A stretch of 9,437 nt of DNA from an uncultured Eubacteriales bacterium (GCA_900554625.1 USHP01000049.1:1-9437), one strand, 5' to 3'. Positions 1 to 6,159 are shown, numbered from the stretch's first letter. Notes: generated by a model not told the origin, from the sequence alone. Made by a program: numbers and translations.

Positions 1-90
1 CATCACCCGGGCCTTTACTTCCAGCGGCAGGTTCAGCCGCCGCTCAATGGCGTTGACATAGCGCTTCATCTTTTTTTCTGCTTGCGTCAT
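1..90 (-). CDS. N-terminal fragment of a protein coupled to PadR, possibly HAAS/DUF1700-type membrane sensor (partial)
   Basis: Only the first 30 codons are in the window; the gene runs off the left edge. It begins MTQAEKKMKRYVNAIERRL and continues with a short LPLEVKARVM stretch, a basic amphipathic helix without a membrane segment so far. The ATG overlaps the stop of the upstream PadR gene in an ATGA arrangement (87-90), and a strong GGAGGAAGG ribosome binding site lies about 5 nt upstream, inside the end of the PadR gene. In Firmicutes, PadR regulators are often followed by a gene whose N-terminal helical HAAS/DUF1700 domain precedes membrane helices, and this fragment fits that pattern. 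The identity is inferred mainly from context. An ABC transporter or permease with a short cytosolic prefix is the main alternative. Confidence 0.55.
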   Translation of the reverse strand, partial: MTQAEKKMKRYVNAIERRLNLPLEVKARVM

Positions 91-434
91 AGTTTCCTTC
101 CTCCATCCAGAAAGTGTCCAACCGTGTTTTGAAATTCCTGCCAGACCTGCTTCCGGCGATTGTTTTCGGCATGTCCGGCAGAGGTGGCCTCGTAAAATTT
201 TTTCGGTGCGGTTCTGCCTTCACCCTGACTCCATCTGGCCTGAATCAGTCCGTCATCTTCCAGCCGGTAGAGGATGGGGTAGAGTGTACCTTCTTTCAGT
301 GTGAACATCCCTTGGGAAATAGCTTTCAATTGCGATAGCAGTTCATAGCCATAGGTGGGGCTGCTGCAGATCAGATCCAAAACCAGCATTTCCAACACGC
401 CTTTTTTCAGCTGCTGAGAAAAACGATCTTCCAT
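87..434 (-). CDS. PadR family transcriptional regulator
   Basis: A 115-residue DNA-binding repressor of the short PadR class. The winged helix-turn-helix spans about residues 10-82: LKKGVLEMLVLDLI helix, the YGYELL turn-helix (28-33), and the hallmark GTLYPILYRLE recognition segment (49-59), followed by a wing ending near KKFYEATSAG (78-87). A C-terminal helix with a conserved Trp (about 86-110) should provide dimerisation. The start is the ATG at 432-434, with an AGAGGGG-like ribosome binding site about 4 nt upstream. The stop overlaps the start of the next gene, so the two are probably translated together. A consensus promoter lies just upstream, with palindromes near the predicted transcription start, so autorepression is likely. 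The inducing ligand or signal cannot be told from sequence. Confidence 0.93.
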   Translation of the reverse strand: MEDRFSQQLKKGVLEMLVLDLICSSPTYGYELLSQLKAISQGMFTLKEGTLYPILYRLEDDGLIQARWSQGEGRTAPKKFYEATSAGHAENNRRKQVWQEFQNTVGHFLDGGRKL

Positions 435-452
435 ATAACCCCTCTTTCTATT

Positions 453-470
453 TAGTATTACTAAGTACTT
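453..470. promoter_or_regulatory. Candidate PadR operator (overlapping palindromes)
   Basis: Two abutting palindromes are present: TAGTA-T-TACTA (453-463) and AAGTACTT (463-470). Together they also contain AGTA, 8 nt, TACT (454-469), the same half-site geometry as the ATGT-N8-ACAT pattern known for several PadR regulators. The block covers the predicted transcription start and the first bases of the padR leader, where bound repressor would block its own transcription. That PadR binds here is an inference from position and symmetry. Confidence 0.5.
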
Positions 471-472
471 GC

Positions 473-501
473 ATTATAGCAAAGCGAAACAGGGGTGTCA
501 A
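473..501 (-). promoter_or_regulatory. Sigma-A promoter for the padR operon
   Basis: Read on the minus strand, TTGACA (496-501) is followed after exactly 17 nt by TATAAT (473-478). Both hexamers match the vegetative consensus fully. The predicted transcript start is near 466, giving a leader of about 32 nt before the padR ATG. Such a strong promoter suggests that expression is held down by a repressor, most simply PadR itself. Confidence 0.85.
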
Positions 502-509
502 GAGAAAAC

Positions 510-537
510 TTGACGGCGTAAAAAACCATGTTATAAT
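510..537 (+). promoter_or_regulatory. Sigma-A promoter for the YjdF-like gene
   Basis: TTGACG (510-515), 16 nt, TATAAT (532-537). The predicted start is near 544, giving a leader of about 58 nt. Its -35 box is only 8 nt from the -35 box of the divergent padR promoter. Confidence 0.78.
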
Positions 538-601
538 GAAAACAAAGTAGCCTTGGGCATTGTGTTCCTGGGAGTAACATCATCAATATGGAGGAAAGAA
601 C

Positions 602-1423
602 ATGGGTAAGAAAGATAAAAAGAGTAAGTCAGGGCTTTATAAAAACAAGACCACGCTGACCGTCTACCTGATCTTGCGAGGATTGATTATCCTTGCCATG
701 GTCCGTGCCATTTTCCGGCACGAATATCAGAATGTATTTTTCTGTGCCCTGTCGCTGATTCTGCTGATTATGCCCAGTATCATTTCCCGGAAGCTGGAGA
801 TCATGTTGCCCAGTACTTTGGAGATCATCATTTTGCTGTTTATCTTCGCTGCAGAAATTCTGGGTGAAATGAACAGCTTCTATGTCCGGGTTCCCCATTG
901 GGATACGATGCTGCATACCATTAACGGTTTCCTTTGTGCGGCGATCGGATTTGCGTTGGTGGATATGCTTAACCGGGATGATCGCTTTTCCTTCAAGTTG
1001 TCTCCCGTGTATCTGGCAATGGTTGCCTTCTGTTTTTCCATGACGGTTGGCGTGCTGTGGGAGTTTTTTGAGTTCAGCGGCGATTACCTGTTCGGAATGG
1101 ACATGCAGAAAGATACGGTGGTCAATGCCATTCATACGGTGAATCTGGACAAGACCATGACCAATACCGTGGTGCATGTGAAGGATATCGTGGATGTGAT
1201 TGTGGTCCATTCCGACGGCAGCCAGGAGGCGCTGGGGCTTGGCGGATATCTGGATGTGGGCATCCAGGATACTATGAAAGATCTGTTCGTGAATTTGATC
1301 GGCGCTGTGGTGTTCTCCATTATCGGATTCTTCTTTGTAAAGGAGAAGGGAAAAGGAAGAGTGGCTTCCCGATTTATTCCGCAGGTGGTGTCACCGGAGG
1401 AAACCAACAAACCGACGGAATAA
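602..1423 (+). CDS. Six-helix integral membrane protein, YjdF/DUF2238-like
   Basis: A 273-residue polytopic membrane protein. After a Lys-rich cytosolic start (1-16) there are hydrophobic segments at about 19-36, 44-62, 71-89, 107-123, 135-153 and 228-246, and a basic C-terminal tail. Three conserved-looking polar motifs sit at helix edges: HWDTMLHTINGF (99-110), WEFFEF (153-158) and DTMKDLFVNLIG (223-234). This pattern of Asp/His/Glu at membrane borders resembles the YjdF/DUF2238 family, whose function is unknown. A soluble stretch of about 65 residues (161-225), beta-like and rich in Val, Thr and His, separates helices 5 and 6. The start is set by GGAGGAAAG about 5 nt before the ATG. The gene has its own promoter and a strong terminator, so it is a single-gene unit, but its divergent promoter abuts that of padR and it may share regulation. 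The family call is from recalled motifs only. Confidence 0.7.
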   Translation: MGKKDKKSKSGLYKNKTTLTVYLILRGLIILAMVRAIFRHEYQNVFFCALSLILLIMPSIISRKLEIMLPSTLEIIILLFIFAAEILGEMNSFYVRVPHWDTMLHTINGFLCAAIGFALVDMLNRDDRFSFKLSPVYLAMVAFCFSMTVGVLWEFFEFSGDYLFGMDMQKDTVVNAIHTVNLDKTMTNTVVHVKDIVDVIVVHSDGSQEALGLGGYLDVGIQDTMKDLFVNLIGAVVFSIIGFFFVKEKGKGRVASRFIPQVVSPEETNKPTE

Positions 1424-1433
1424 AGGAAATAAG

Positions 1434-1472
1434 AAAAAATCTTCGTGCAGCAGTCTGCACGAAGATTTTTTT
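1434..1472. terminator. Bidirectional intrinsic terminator between convergent genes
   Basis: A perfect 17-bp stem (1434-1450 with 1455-1471) closes on a CAGT loop. The stem begins with six A and ends in a run of seven T, so a U-tract follows the hairpin on both strands. It lies 10 nt after the YjdF-like stop on the plus strand and also serves the LRR gene ending at 1509 on the minus strand. Confidence 0.93.
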
Positions 1473-1501
1473 GTCCGGTGCCCCATGGGGACACCGGACA
1501 A
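1471..1501. repeat. Second GC-rich hairpin beside the terminator
   Basis: TTGTCCGGTG (1471-1480) pairs perfectly with CACCGGACAA (1492-1501), with an inner CCCCATGGGG palindrome (1481-1490) and one bulged A. It has no T-run of its own on either strand. On the minus strand it lies between the LRR stop codon and the true terminator, so it would be part of the LRR mRNA 3' end, where it might stabilise the transcript. Confidence 0.7.
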
Positions 1502-1508
1502 GGCTGAA

Positions 1509-3230
1509 TTATTCCACGGTAGGATCGTAGTTTACGATAATGTCATGCTCTCTCAGACTGGAAACGTCACTGATCTGATTACCAAATACATTGACCTGAA
1601 CCAGACGGTAACAATTTGCCAATGCGTCGATGTTGGTCAGCTGGTTGTAGTCCATGTAGACATAGGTCAGACTCTCCATTTTCTGGAGAATATCAATGTT
1701 GGTAAGGGCATTGTAAGAACCATCAATTTTCTGCAAGGGGCAGCCATCGGGCCACTGGGGCAGCTCCGCAACCTGGTTGGAGGAGAAATTGAAAATTTCC
1801 AGCTTGGACAAAGCACTCAGTGCGGAAATATCCGTAATGCTGTTGTTGGAAATATTCAGCTCTGTCAGCTGCGTGCAGCTGGCGATGGCGGAAATATCAC
1901 TCAGAGAGTTATGGCTGACGGACAGATATGTCAAACCCGGCAGGCTGGAAATGCCATTGAGCTGGCTCAGCTGGTTGTTGCCCACATCCAGCCAGTTCAG
2001 CTGTGTGCAGCTGGCAAGAGCAGACAGATCTGTGACAGCATTAAATTCCAGATTCAGCTTTTGCAGATTTGCCAAACCACTCAGATTTTCCAGACTGGTT
2101 ACGGCGTTGTGCTGCAAGTTCAGTTCAGCCAAGGAGGGCATGGTGGTCAGTGCCTCCAGGTTTCGAACAGTATTGTTGCTCAAATCCAGGTAAGTCAAAG
2201 CCTGAGCACCGGAAAGATTGGCAATGGTACTCAAGCTGCAGTCTGCCAAAGTCAGACGGGACAGCGCAGGCAGAGAAGCCAGAATGGTCAGATCCTCGGA
2301 GGGAAAATTGCAGCCGGTCAGGTCCAGCGTGCTCAGACTGGTCAGAGAAGAGAGTACATTCAGAGAATCCAAAGTATGGTTCTGCAGAGTCAGCGTCTGC
2401 AAGTAGGGCATCAGCTGCAGATCCGCAAAGGTCGCTGCATCTTCCGGAACGGTGAACTCGGTGATGGACCAAAGCTGATTGGTGAGAACTGTATCGTCCT
2501 CGTCCACACCGATCAGACTGCGGATGGCTGCCTCTATGGCAGGGTCTGTAAAGGTGACTTCCTCAATCACGCCGGTGATGGTGTACTCCAGAGTGGTCAG
2601 AGGGCTGACCAGACCGTCTTCGTTAACGCTGACCGCCAGAATGGTGGTTTCACCGGTGGGCAAGGTGATTCCTTCTCCATAAACAGAACCAGCAGTGGTG
2701 GGATAGCTGCTGTCCATGGTGTAGAAAATCGTGCCGGCGGAACTGGTCAGGTGAATGTCCATGTACTGGCTGTAGTAACCGCTGGCATAGTCAGCAGCTG
2801 GAGCAGTGGGGCGAAGGGCATCCAGTTCTGCTTTCGCCTGGGGATCACTGACATTATCGAGCAAATTGACGGCATCCAGCAGCTTATCCTGCTCCACAAA
2901 CGTACGGGAAAGAGCGGTGTACAGTTCTGCAGTGGGGCCGCTGCTGATGGCCCGGGTGAGGGTCAATTCGGCCTTGGTGTAGTTGCCGGTTTTCTTGTAC
3001 TGGTTGGCCAGCTCAATGGCAACACCTTCGTCATGGTCGGAAAAGCTGTATGCCATATCATAGAACCAGGAGGACATCCGGGAGTTGCCGTGCAGGTCGT
3101 GGAATCGGGCCTGACTGATCAGGGTATCCCGGGTAAAGGCACGGTCATACACAAACAAATACCATACCACACTGGCGGCAATCAAAACCACCAGCAGGAT
3201 GGTAATCAGTATTCTGATTGTTTTTTTCAT
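1509..3230 (-). CDS. Membrane-anchored extracellular leucine-rich-repeat protein
   Basis: A 573-residue surface protein. An N-terminal basic start and hydrophobic segment (7-27) form an uncleaved signal-anchor, so the rest lies outside the cell. Residues about 53-138 look like TPR-type helical hairpins. Residues about 145-219 (DIHLTSSAGTIFYTMDSSYPT) resemble the chitobiase/beta-hexosaminidase C-terminal fold. An LRR cap (FTDPAIEAAIRSLIG, 227-241) leads into about 13 repeats of mostly 22 residues (270-562) with the LxxLxLxxNxIxDISAL pattern of internalin/SDS22-type LRRs. No LPXTG, SLH or choline-binding anchor follows. The ATG at 3230 is preferred: GGAG lies 9 nt upstream and the promoter start at about 3258 leaves a 28-nt leader. 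An in-frame ATG at 3245 would have only about 12 nt of leader and no good ribosome binding site. The likely role is protein or ligand binding at the surface; the partner is unknown. Confidence 0.9.
   Translation of the reverse strand: MKKTIRILITILLVVLIAASVVWYLFVYDRAFTRDTLISQARFHDLHGNSRMSSWFYDMAYSFSDHDEGVAIELANQYKKTGNYTKAELTLTRAISSGPTAELYTALSRTFVEQDKLLDAVNLLDNVSDPQAKAELDALRPTAPAADYASGYYSQYMDIHLTSSAGTIFYTMDSSYPTTAGSVYGEGITLPTGETTILAVSVNEDGLVSPLTTLEYTITGVIEEVTFTDPAIEAAIRSLIGVDEDDTVLTNQLWSITEFTVPEDAATFADLQLMPYLQTLTLQNHTLDSLNVLSSLTSLSTLDLTGCNFPSEDLTILASLPALSRLTLADCSLSTIANLSGAQALTYLDLSNNTVRNLEALTTMPSLAELNLQHNAVTSLENLSGLANLQKLNLEFNAVTDLSALASCTQLNWLDVGNNQLSQLNGISSLPGLTYLSVSHNSLSDISAIASCTQLTELNISNNSITDISALSALSKLEIFNFSSNQVAELPQWPDGCPLQKIDGSYNALTNIDILQKMESLTYVYMDYNQLTNIDALANCYRLVQVNVFGNQISDVSSLREHDIIVNYDPTVE
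1545..2423 (-). repeat. LRR-coding repeat array (about 13 units of mostly 66 nt)
   Basis: This stretch encodes consecutive leucine-rich repeats of mostly 22 residues. Units 7 and 9 share the ASCTQL opening and close DNA matches (around 1860-1890 and 1990-2025), suggesting growth by unit duplication. Units 10 and 11 are irregular (PQWPDGCPLQ), which breaks the 22-residue period. The last unit ends at LREHDIIVNYDPTVE without a separate C-terminal domain. Confidence 0.85.
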
Positions 3231-3264
3231 AGAAAAGTACTCCATTTCGAGAGAATCTCACTGA

Positions 3265-3293
3265 ATTATACAACATATGCCTTGTAAAGTCAA
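3265..3293 (-). promoter_or_regulatory. Sigma-A promoter for the LRR gene
   Basis: On the minus strand, TTGACT (3288-3293), 17 nt, TATAAT (3265-3270). The predicted start near 3258 supports translation from the ATG at 3230 rather than 3245. Confidence 0.78.
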
Positions 3294-3362
3294 GACCGGC
3301 ACAATACCATAGGGAATCATTCCAGGAGACAACACCCTATTTGTAAACAATCTGTGTCCTGC

Positions 3363-3392
3363 CTTGCAATTCTGACGAAATTATGGTAAACT
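3363..3392 (+). promoter_or_regulatory. Probable promoter of the foldase gene (extended -10)
   Basis: TTGCAA (3363-3368), 18 nt, then TAAACT (3387-3392) preceded by TGG, which gives an extended -10 element. Each hexamer matches the consensus at only 4 of 6 positions, so this is the best candidate rather than a clear promoter. The predicted leader is about 40 nt. Confidence 0.4.
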
Positions 3393-3438
3393 GTACCGGA
3401 ATCACTGCCCAATTTTGGGAGAAATGAGGAAGAAAGTA

Positions 3439-4971
3439 ATGGAAAAATGCAAATTCTGCCAGGCGGAATTGGCAGAGAATGATACGGTCTGCCCCAACTG
3501 CGGCAAGGACAACGCACCGGAGCAGGCTGAGTCTGCTCCTGAGTCTGCACCTGAGGCTGTACAGCCTGTAGCTGCGGAAGAAGCCCAGACTCAGGAAGTG
3601 ACCTCCGACAGCTCTGCTGCAAATGAGGAGGCGGAAACCCCTGCTGCACCGGTGGAGGAAACACAGCAGCAGGATGACCAGGAGCCTCAGATCCAGGAAG
3701 GCCTGAAGGCAACACCCGGTAAAATTGCACTGATGGCGGCTGCGGTTGTGGTACTGCTGGCTGTGCTGATTGCGCTGATTGTAGCCGGTCTGTCGCAGCA
3801 GAAGCCTGCGGACGCCAATGCAACGGATGCAACTACAGTGGAAACGACACCTGCTACCGTACCTGCTGACGGAAATCCGGAGGATGTAACCTGTAAGGGC
3901 ACTTACACCGTTACCGACGAGGAAGCAAAGCAGAACCAGCAGACTGTGGTAGCCACCATTGGCGAGCGTCAGTTGACCAACGGTCAGCTCCAGGTGTACT
4001 ATTGGATGGAAGTACAGAGCTTCCTGAACACCTACGGTGCCTATGCTCCGTATTTTGGACTGGATTATACCAAGCCTCTGGACACCCAAGTTTCCGTGGA
4101 AGACGAGAGCCTGACCTGGCAGCAGTTCTTCCTGCAAAGAGCACTGAATAACTGGCAGCAGGTGCAGGCCATGTCCATGGAAGCTGCGATCAACGGCATC
4201 GAGATGAATCCTGAAGATCAGGAATATCTGGATACCCTGCAGCAGCAGATGGAGGAACTGGCTCAGAGCTATGATATGACCCTGGACGAGCTGCTTCTGA
4301 CCAATCTGGGACCCGGCGCCGGTATGGAAGAATACCACTACTTCCAGGAACAGTATTTGAAAGGCCTGCCTTACTTCCAGGCTGAGACGGCCAAAATTGT
4401 TCCGACTGAGGCGGATCTGGAAGCCTTCTTTACAGAGCATGAAGAGGATTATGCCAACAGCGGCATCACCAAGGACAGCATGTTTGTGGACGTTCGGCAT
4501 ATTCTGGTGCAGATTACCGGCGGCACGACCGATGAAGAGGGCAATACCACCTACACTGATGAAGAGTGGGCTGCTTGCGAAGAGAAGGCCCAGGCCATTC
4601 TGGACGAATGGCTGGCAGGGGAGAAGACGGAAGACTCCTTCGCAGCACTGGCTACGGAAAAATCGGAAGATCCCGGCTCTCAGGCCAATGGTGGTCTGTA
4701 CGAGCGGGTAACGGAAGGCCAGATGGTTGCCCCGTTCAATGACTGGTGCTTCGATGCCAGCCGGAAAACCGGTGATTACGGCCTGGTAAAGACCGACTAT
4801 GGCTACCATGTGATGTATTTTGTGGGTACCCAGCCTCAGTGGAAATACTATGCCGAAAGCGATTGGGTTGGAGAAGAAACCAACAAGCTGATTGACAAGC
4901 TGGTAGAAAAGAATCCCATGGAAGTTGTCTACGAGAACATCACCCTGGGTAACGTCAACCTGGGCGCATAA
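3439..4971 (+). CDS. Zinc-ribbon, membrane-anchored peptidyl-prolyl cis-trans isomerase (PrsA/SurA-like, PpiC domain)
   Basis: A 510-residue foldase catalysing proline isomerisation in secreted proteins. It starts with a CxxC-10-CxxC zinc ribbon (Cys 4, 7, 18, 21), followed by an Ala/Glu/Gln-rich acidic linker (about 24-94), one membrane helix (96-118), a Thr/Ala-rich linker, a SurA-N-like helical chaperone region (about 150-340) and a parvulin/PpiC domain (about 349-470). The two parvulin histidines are visible in RHIL (His 354) and YGYHV (His 457). The expected topology is ribbon inside, isomerase outside. Unlike classical PrsA it has no lipobox and uses a membrane helix as anchor. The ATG at 3439 is chosen because GAGGAAG lies 9 nt upstream and the Cys motif starts at once; a TTG at 3415 and an ATG at 3424 are in frame but poorly placed. 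The gene is monocistronic, with a terminator 16 nt after the stop. Confidence 0.9.
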   Translation: MEKCKFCQAELAENDTVCPNCGKDNAPEQAESAPESAPEAVQPVAAEEAQTQEVTSDSSAANEEAETPAAPVEETQQQDDQEPQIQEGLKATPGKIALMAAAVVVLLAVLIALIVAGLSQQKPADANATDATTVETTPATVPADGNPEDVTCKGTYTVTDEEAKQNQQTVVATIGERQLTNGQLQVYYWMEVQSFLNTYGAYAPYFGLDYTKPLDTQVSVEDESLTWQQFFLQRALNNWQQVQAMSMEAAINGIEMNPEDQEYLDTLQQQMEELAQSYDMTLDELLLTNLGPGAGMEEYHYFQEQYLKGLPYFQAETAKIVPTEADLEAFFTEHEEDYANSGITKDSMFVDVRHILVQITGGTTDEEGNTTYTDEEWAACEEKAQAILDEWLAGEKTEDSFAALATEKSEDPGSQANGGLYERVTEGQMVAPFNDWCFDASRKTGDYGLVKTDYGYHVMYFVGTQPQWKYYAESDWVGEETNKLIDKLVEKNPMEVVYENITLGNVNLGA

Positions 4972-4987
4972 CCCCATATAACAGATG

Positions 4988-5025
4988 AATCCGCCCCGGA
5001 ACTTTTGGTTCCGGGGCGGATTTTT
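4988..5025 (+). terminator. Intrinsic terminator after the foldase gene
   Basis: A perfect 15-bp GC-rich stem (4988-5002 with 5008-5022) with a TTTTG loop, followed by a short T-run to 5025. On the opposite strand the hairpin is followed only by TTCATCTG, so it is weaker there. It is nevertheless the only hairpin available to the convergent ldhA transcript, 15 nt beyond the ldhA stop. Confidence 0.9.
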
Positions 5026-5039
5026 GCAGAAGCGGGGGA

Positions 5040-6029
5040 TTACTTGTGATAGCAGACTTCCGTAGAGGTATCCGGATTGCCGCTGAAGAAGGATACCAGA
5101 TTGTTGATGGTGGTAGCGGCAATATTGTCCAGGGCCTCGTTGGTCAGGAAAGCCTGGTGAGAGGTGACGATGACATTGGGCATGGCAATCAGGCGAACCA
5201 GCTTGTCATCCTGCACGATGTGACCGGAGAAGTCCTCATAGAACAGGTCACCCTCTTCCTCATAAACGTCCAGGCAGGCAGCGCCCACTTTTTTCTCCTT
5301 AATGCCATTGATCAGATCTTCCGTATTGATCAGGCTGCCCCGGGAGGTATTGACAATGGTAACGCCTTTCTTCATCCGGGCGATGGAATCGGCGTTGATG
5401 ATGTGCTTGGTTTCCTCGGTCAGGGGGCAGTGCAGGGAAATAATGTCGGACTTTTCAAACAGCTCCGGAAGATCCACATAGTGCAGCCCAGAGTTGGGAG
5501 CGGGGAATTTGTCGTAGGCCAGGATGTTCATGCCGAAGCCCTTGCAGATGTCGGCAAAAACCCGTCCGATTTTACCGGTGCCGATGATACCTACCGTCTT
5601 GCCGTACAGGTCAAATCCTGCCAGCCCCTGAAGGCTGAAATTGAACTCCCGGGTACGGTTGTAGGCCTTGTGGGTACGCCGGTCGATGGTCAGCAGCAGC
5701 GCCATGGCGTGCTCGGCAACGGCGTGAGGGGAGTAGGCGGGTACTCGGAATACCCGGAGTTTACCCTGACAGGCTTTGATGTCAACATTGTTGAAACCGG
5801 CGCAGCGCAGGACAATGGCTTTTACGCCCAACTGGTAAAGCTTCTCAACTACGGCGGCATTAACGGTATCGTTGACAAACACACATACCGCATCAAAGCC
5901 CGCAGCCAGGGAGACAGTATCTTCATTGAGGTTAGGCTCAAAGTATTTAATTTCCACACCGGCAGGAACACCGTAACGGTCAAAGCCGGGAACATCGTAA
6001 GTTTTGGTATCAAAGAACGCAAGTTTCAT
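5040..6029 (-). CDS. ldhA: D-lactate dehydrogenase (NAD-dependent, fermentative)
   Basis: A 329-residue cytosolic enzyme reducing pyruvate to D-lactate with NADH, which regenerates NAD+ in fermentation. It has the same length as E. coli LdhA and is alike along the chain. Visible hallmarks are LRCAGFNNVD (75-83), VPAYSPHAVAEHA (97-109), the Rossmann GTGKIG (150-155) with the NAD-selective Asp of AYD (173), SLHCPLT (198-204), NTSRGSLI with catalytic Arg 230, DVYEEEGDLF with Glu 259, and SHQAFLT with catalytic His 291. All catalytic residues are present and the gene looks intact. AGGAGG lies 8 nt before the ATG. It has a perfect promoter, overlapped by inverted repeats, and no co-transcribed neighbour. 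A related 2-hydroxyacid dehydrogenase (e.g. hydroxyisocaproate type) is possible, but the HIVQDD/HQAFLT region favours LdhA. Confidence 0.94.
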   Translation of the reverse strand: MKLAFFDTKTYDVPGFDRYGVPAGVEIKYFEPNLNEDTVSLAAGFDAVCVFVNDTVNAAVVEKLYQLGVKAIVLRCAGFNNVDIKACQGKLRVFRVPAYSPHAVAEHAMALLLTIDRRTHKAYNRTREFNFSLQGLAGFDLYGKTVGIIGTGKIGRVFADICKGFGMNILAYDKFPAPNSGLHYVDLPELFEKSDIISLHCPLTEETKHIINADSIARMKKGVTIVNTSRGSLINTEDLINGIKEKKVGAACLDVYEEEGDLFYEDFSGHIVQDDKLVRLIAMPNVIVTSHQAFLTNEALDNIAATTINNLVSFFSGNPDTSTEVCYHK

Positions 6030-6046
6030 ATTTTATTCCTCCTTTT

Positions 6047-6092
6047 TATATCGATAATATTATAGCGATATATTGATGATTTGTCAATATAT
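6047..6092. promoter_or_regulatory. Overlapping inverted repeats at the ldhA promoter (candidate operators)
   Basis: One inverted repeat is ATATATTGA, 7 nt, TCAATATAT (6068-6092), with perfect 9-bp arms covering the -35 box. A second is TATATCG, 12 nt, CGATATA (6047-6053 with 6066-6072), flanking the -10 box and predicted start, with the perfect palindrome ATAATATTAT (6054-6063) inside. Their placement suggests repression of ldhA. The TTGA/TCAA core recalls CRP/FNR-family sites, but the spacing is one base longer than TTGAT-N4-ATCAA. It does not match the Rex consensus TTGTGAA-N4-TTCACAA. The regulator is unknown. Confidence 0.5.
6059..6087 (-). promoter_or_regulatory. ldhA: Consensus sigma-A promoter of ldhA
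   Basis: On the minus strand, TTGACA (6082-6087), 17 nt, TATAAT (6059-6064), a perfect consensus promoter. The predicted start near 6052 gives a leader of about 23 nt carrying AGGAGG (6038-6043). Confidence 0.88.
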
Positions 6093-6102
6093 TTTTATCT
6101 CT

Positions 6103-6130
6103 AGGATACCCATTGTGAGAAAAATATCCT
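6103..6130. promoter_or_regulatory. Weak inverted repeat upstream of the GtrA-family gene
   Basis: AGGATA (6103-6108) and TATCCT (6125-6130) form a 6-bp inverted repeat with a 16-nt spacer, touching the -35 box of the next promoter. The spacer contains TTGTGA (6114-6119), half of a Rex-like site, without the matching half. It could be a binding site or chance. Confidence 0.2.
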
Positions 6131-6159
6131 TGCAAAAAATGCGGCATTTGTGTTATAGT
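6130..6159 (+). promoter_or_regulatory. Promoter of the GtrA-family gene
   Basis: TTGCAA (6130-6135), 18 nt, TATAGT (6154-6159), with TGT directly before the -10 box giving an extended -10. The predicted start near 6166 leaves a leader of about 21 nt. Confidence 0.65.

Noticed and set aside
3231..3245. A five-codon N-terminal extension of the LRR protein from the ATG at 3245.
   Set aside because: It would leave only about 12 nt of leader after the predicted transcript start and lacks a ribosome binding site; MKKTIRIL at 3230 is a typical signal-anchor start.
1485..3287. A 600-codon open frame on the plus strand opposite the LRR gene, rich in Gln, Gly and Val with an apparent repeat pattern.
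   Set aside because: It is the antisense image of the 66-nt LRR repeats. It lacks a ribosome binding site and promoter and runs through the LRR promoter; the minus-strand LRR protein is clearly the real gene.
3313..3323. An 11-bp palindrome GGAATCATTCC in the LRR/foldase divergent region.
   Set aside because: It is short, lies away from both predicted promoter cores, and has no second copy; chance is a sufficient explanation.
3415..3438. An eight-codon N-terminal extension of the foldase from a TTG (3415) or ATG (3424).
   Set aside because: No properly spaced ribosome binding site serves these starts, whereas GAGGAAG is well placed for the ATG at 3439.
3337..4977. A 546-codon open frame on the minus strand opposite the foldase gene.
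   Set aside because: It is antisense to a clear zinc-ribbon/PpiC protein, has no recognisable domain, and carries the foldase promoter region inside it.
5046..6065. A 339-codon open frame on the plus strand opposite ldhA.
   Set aside because: It mirrors the strongly recognisable LdhA coding sequence and has no family features of its own.
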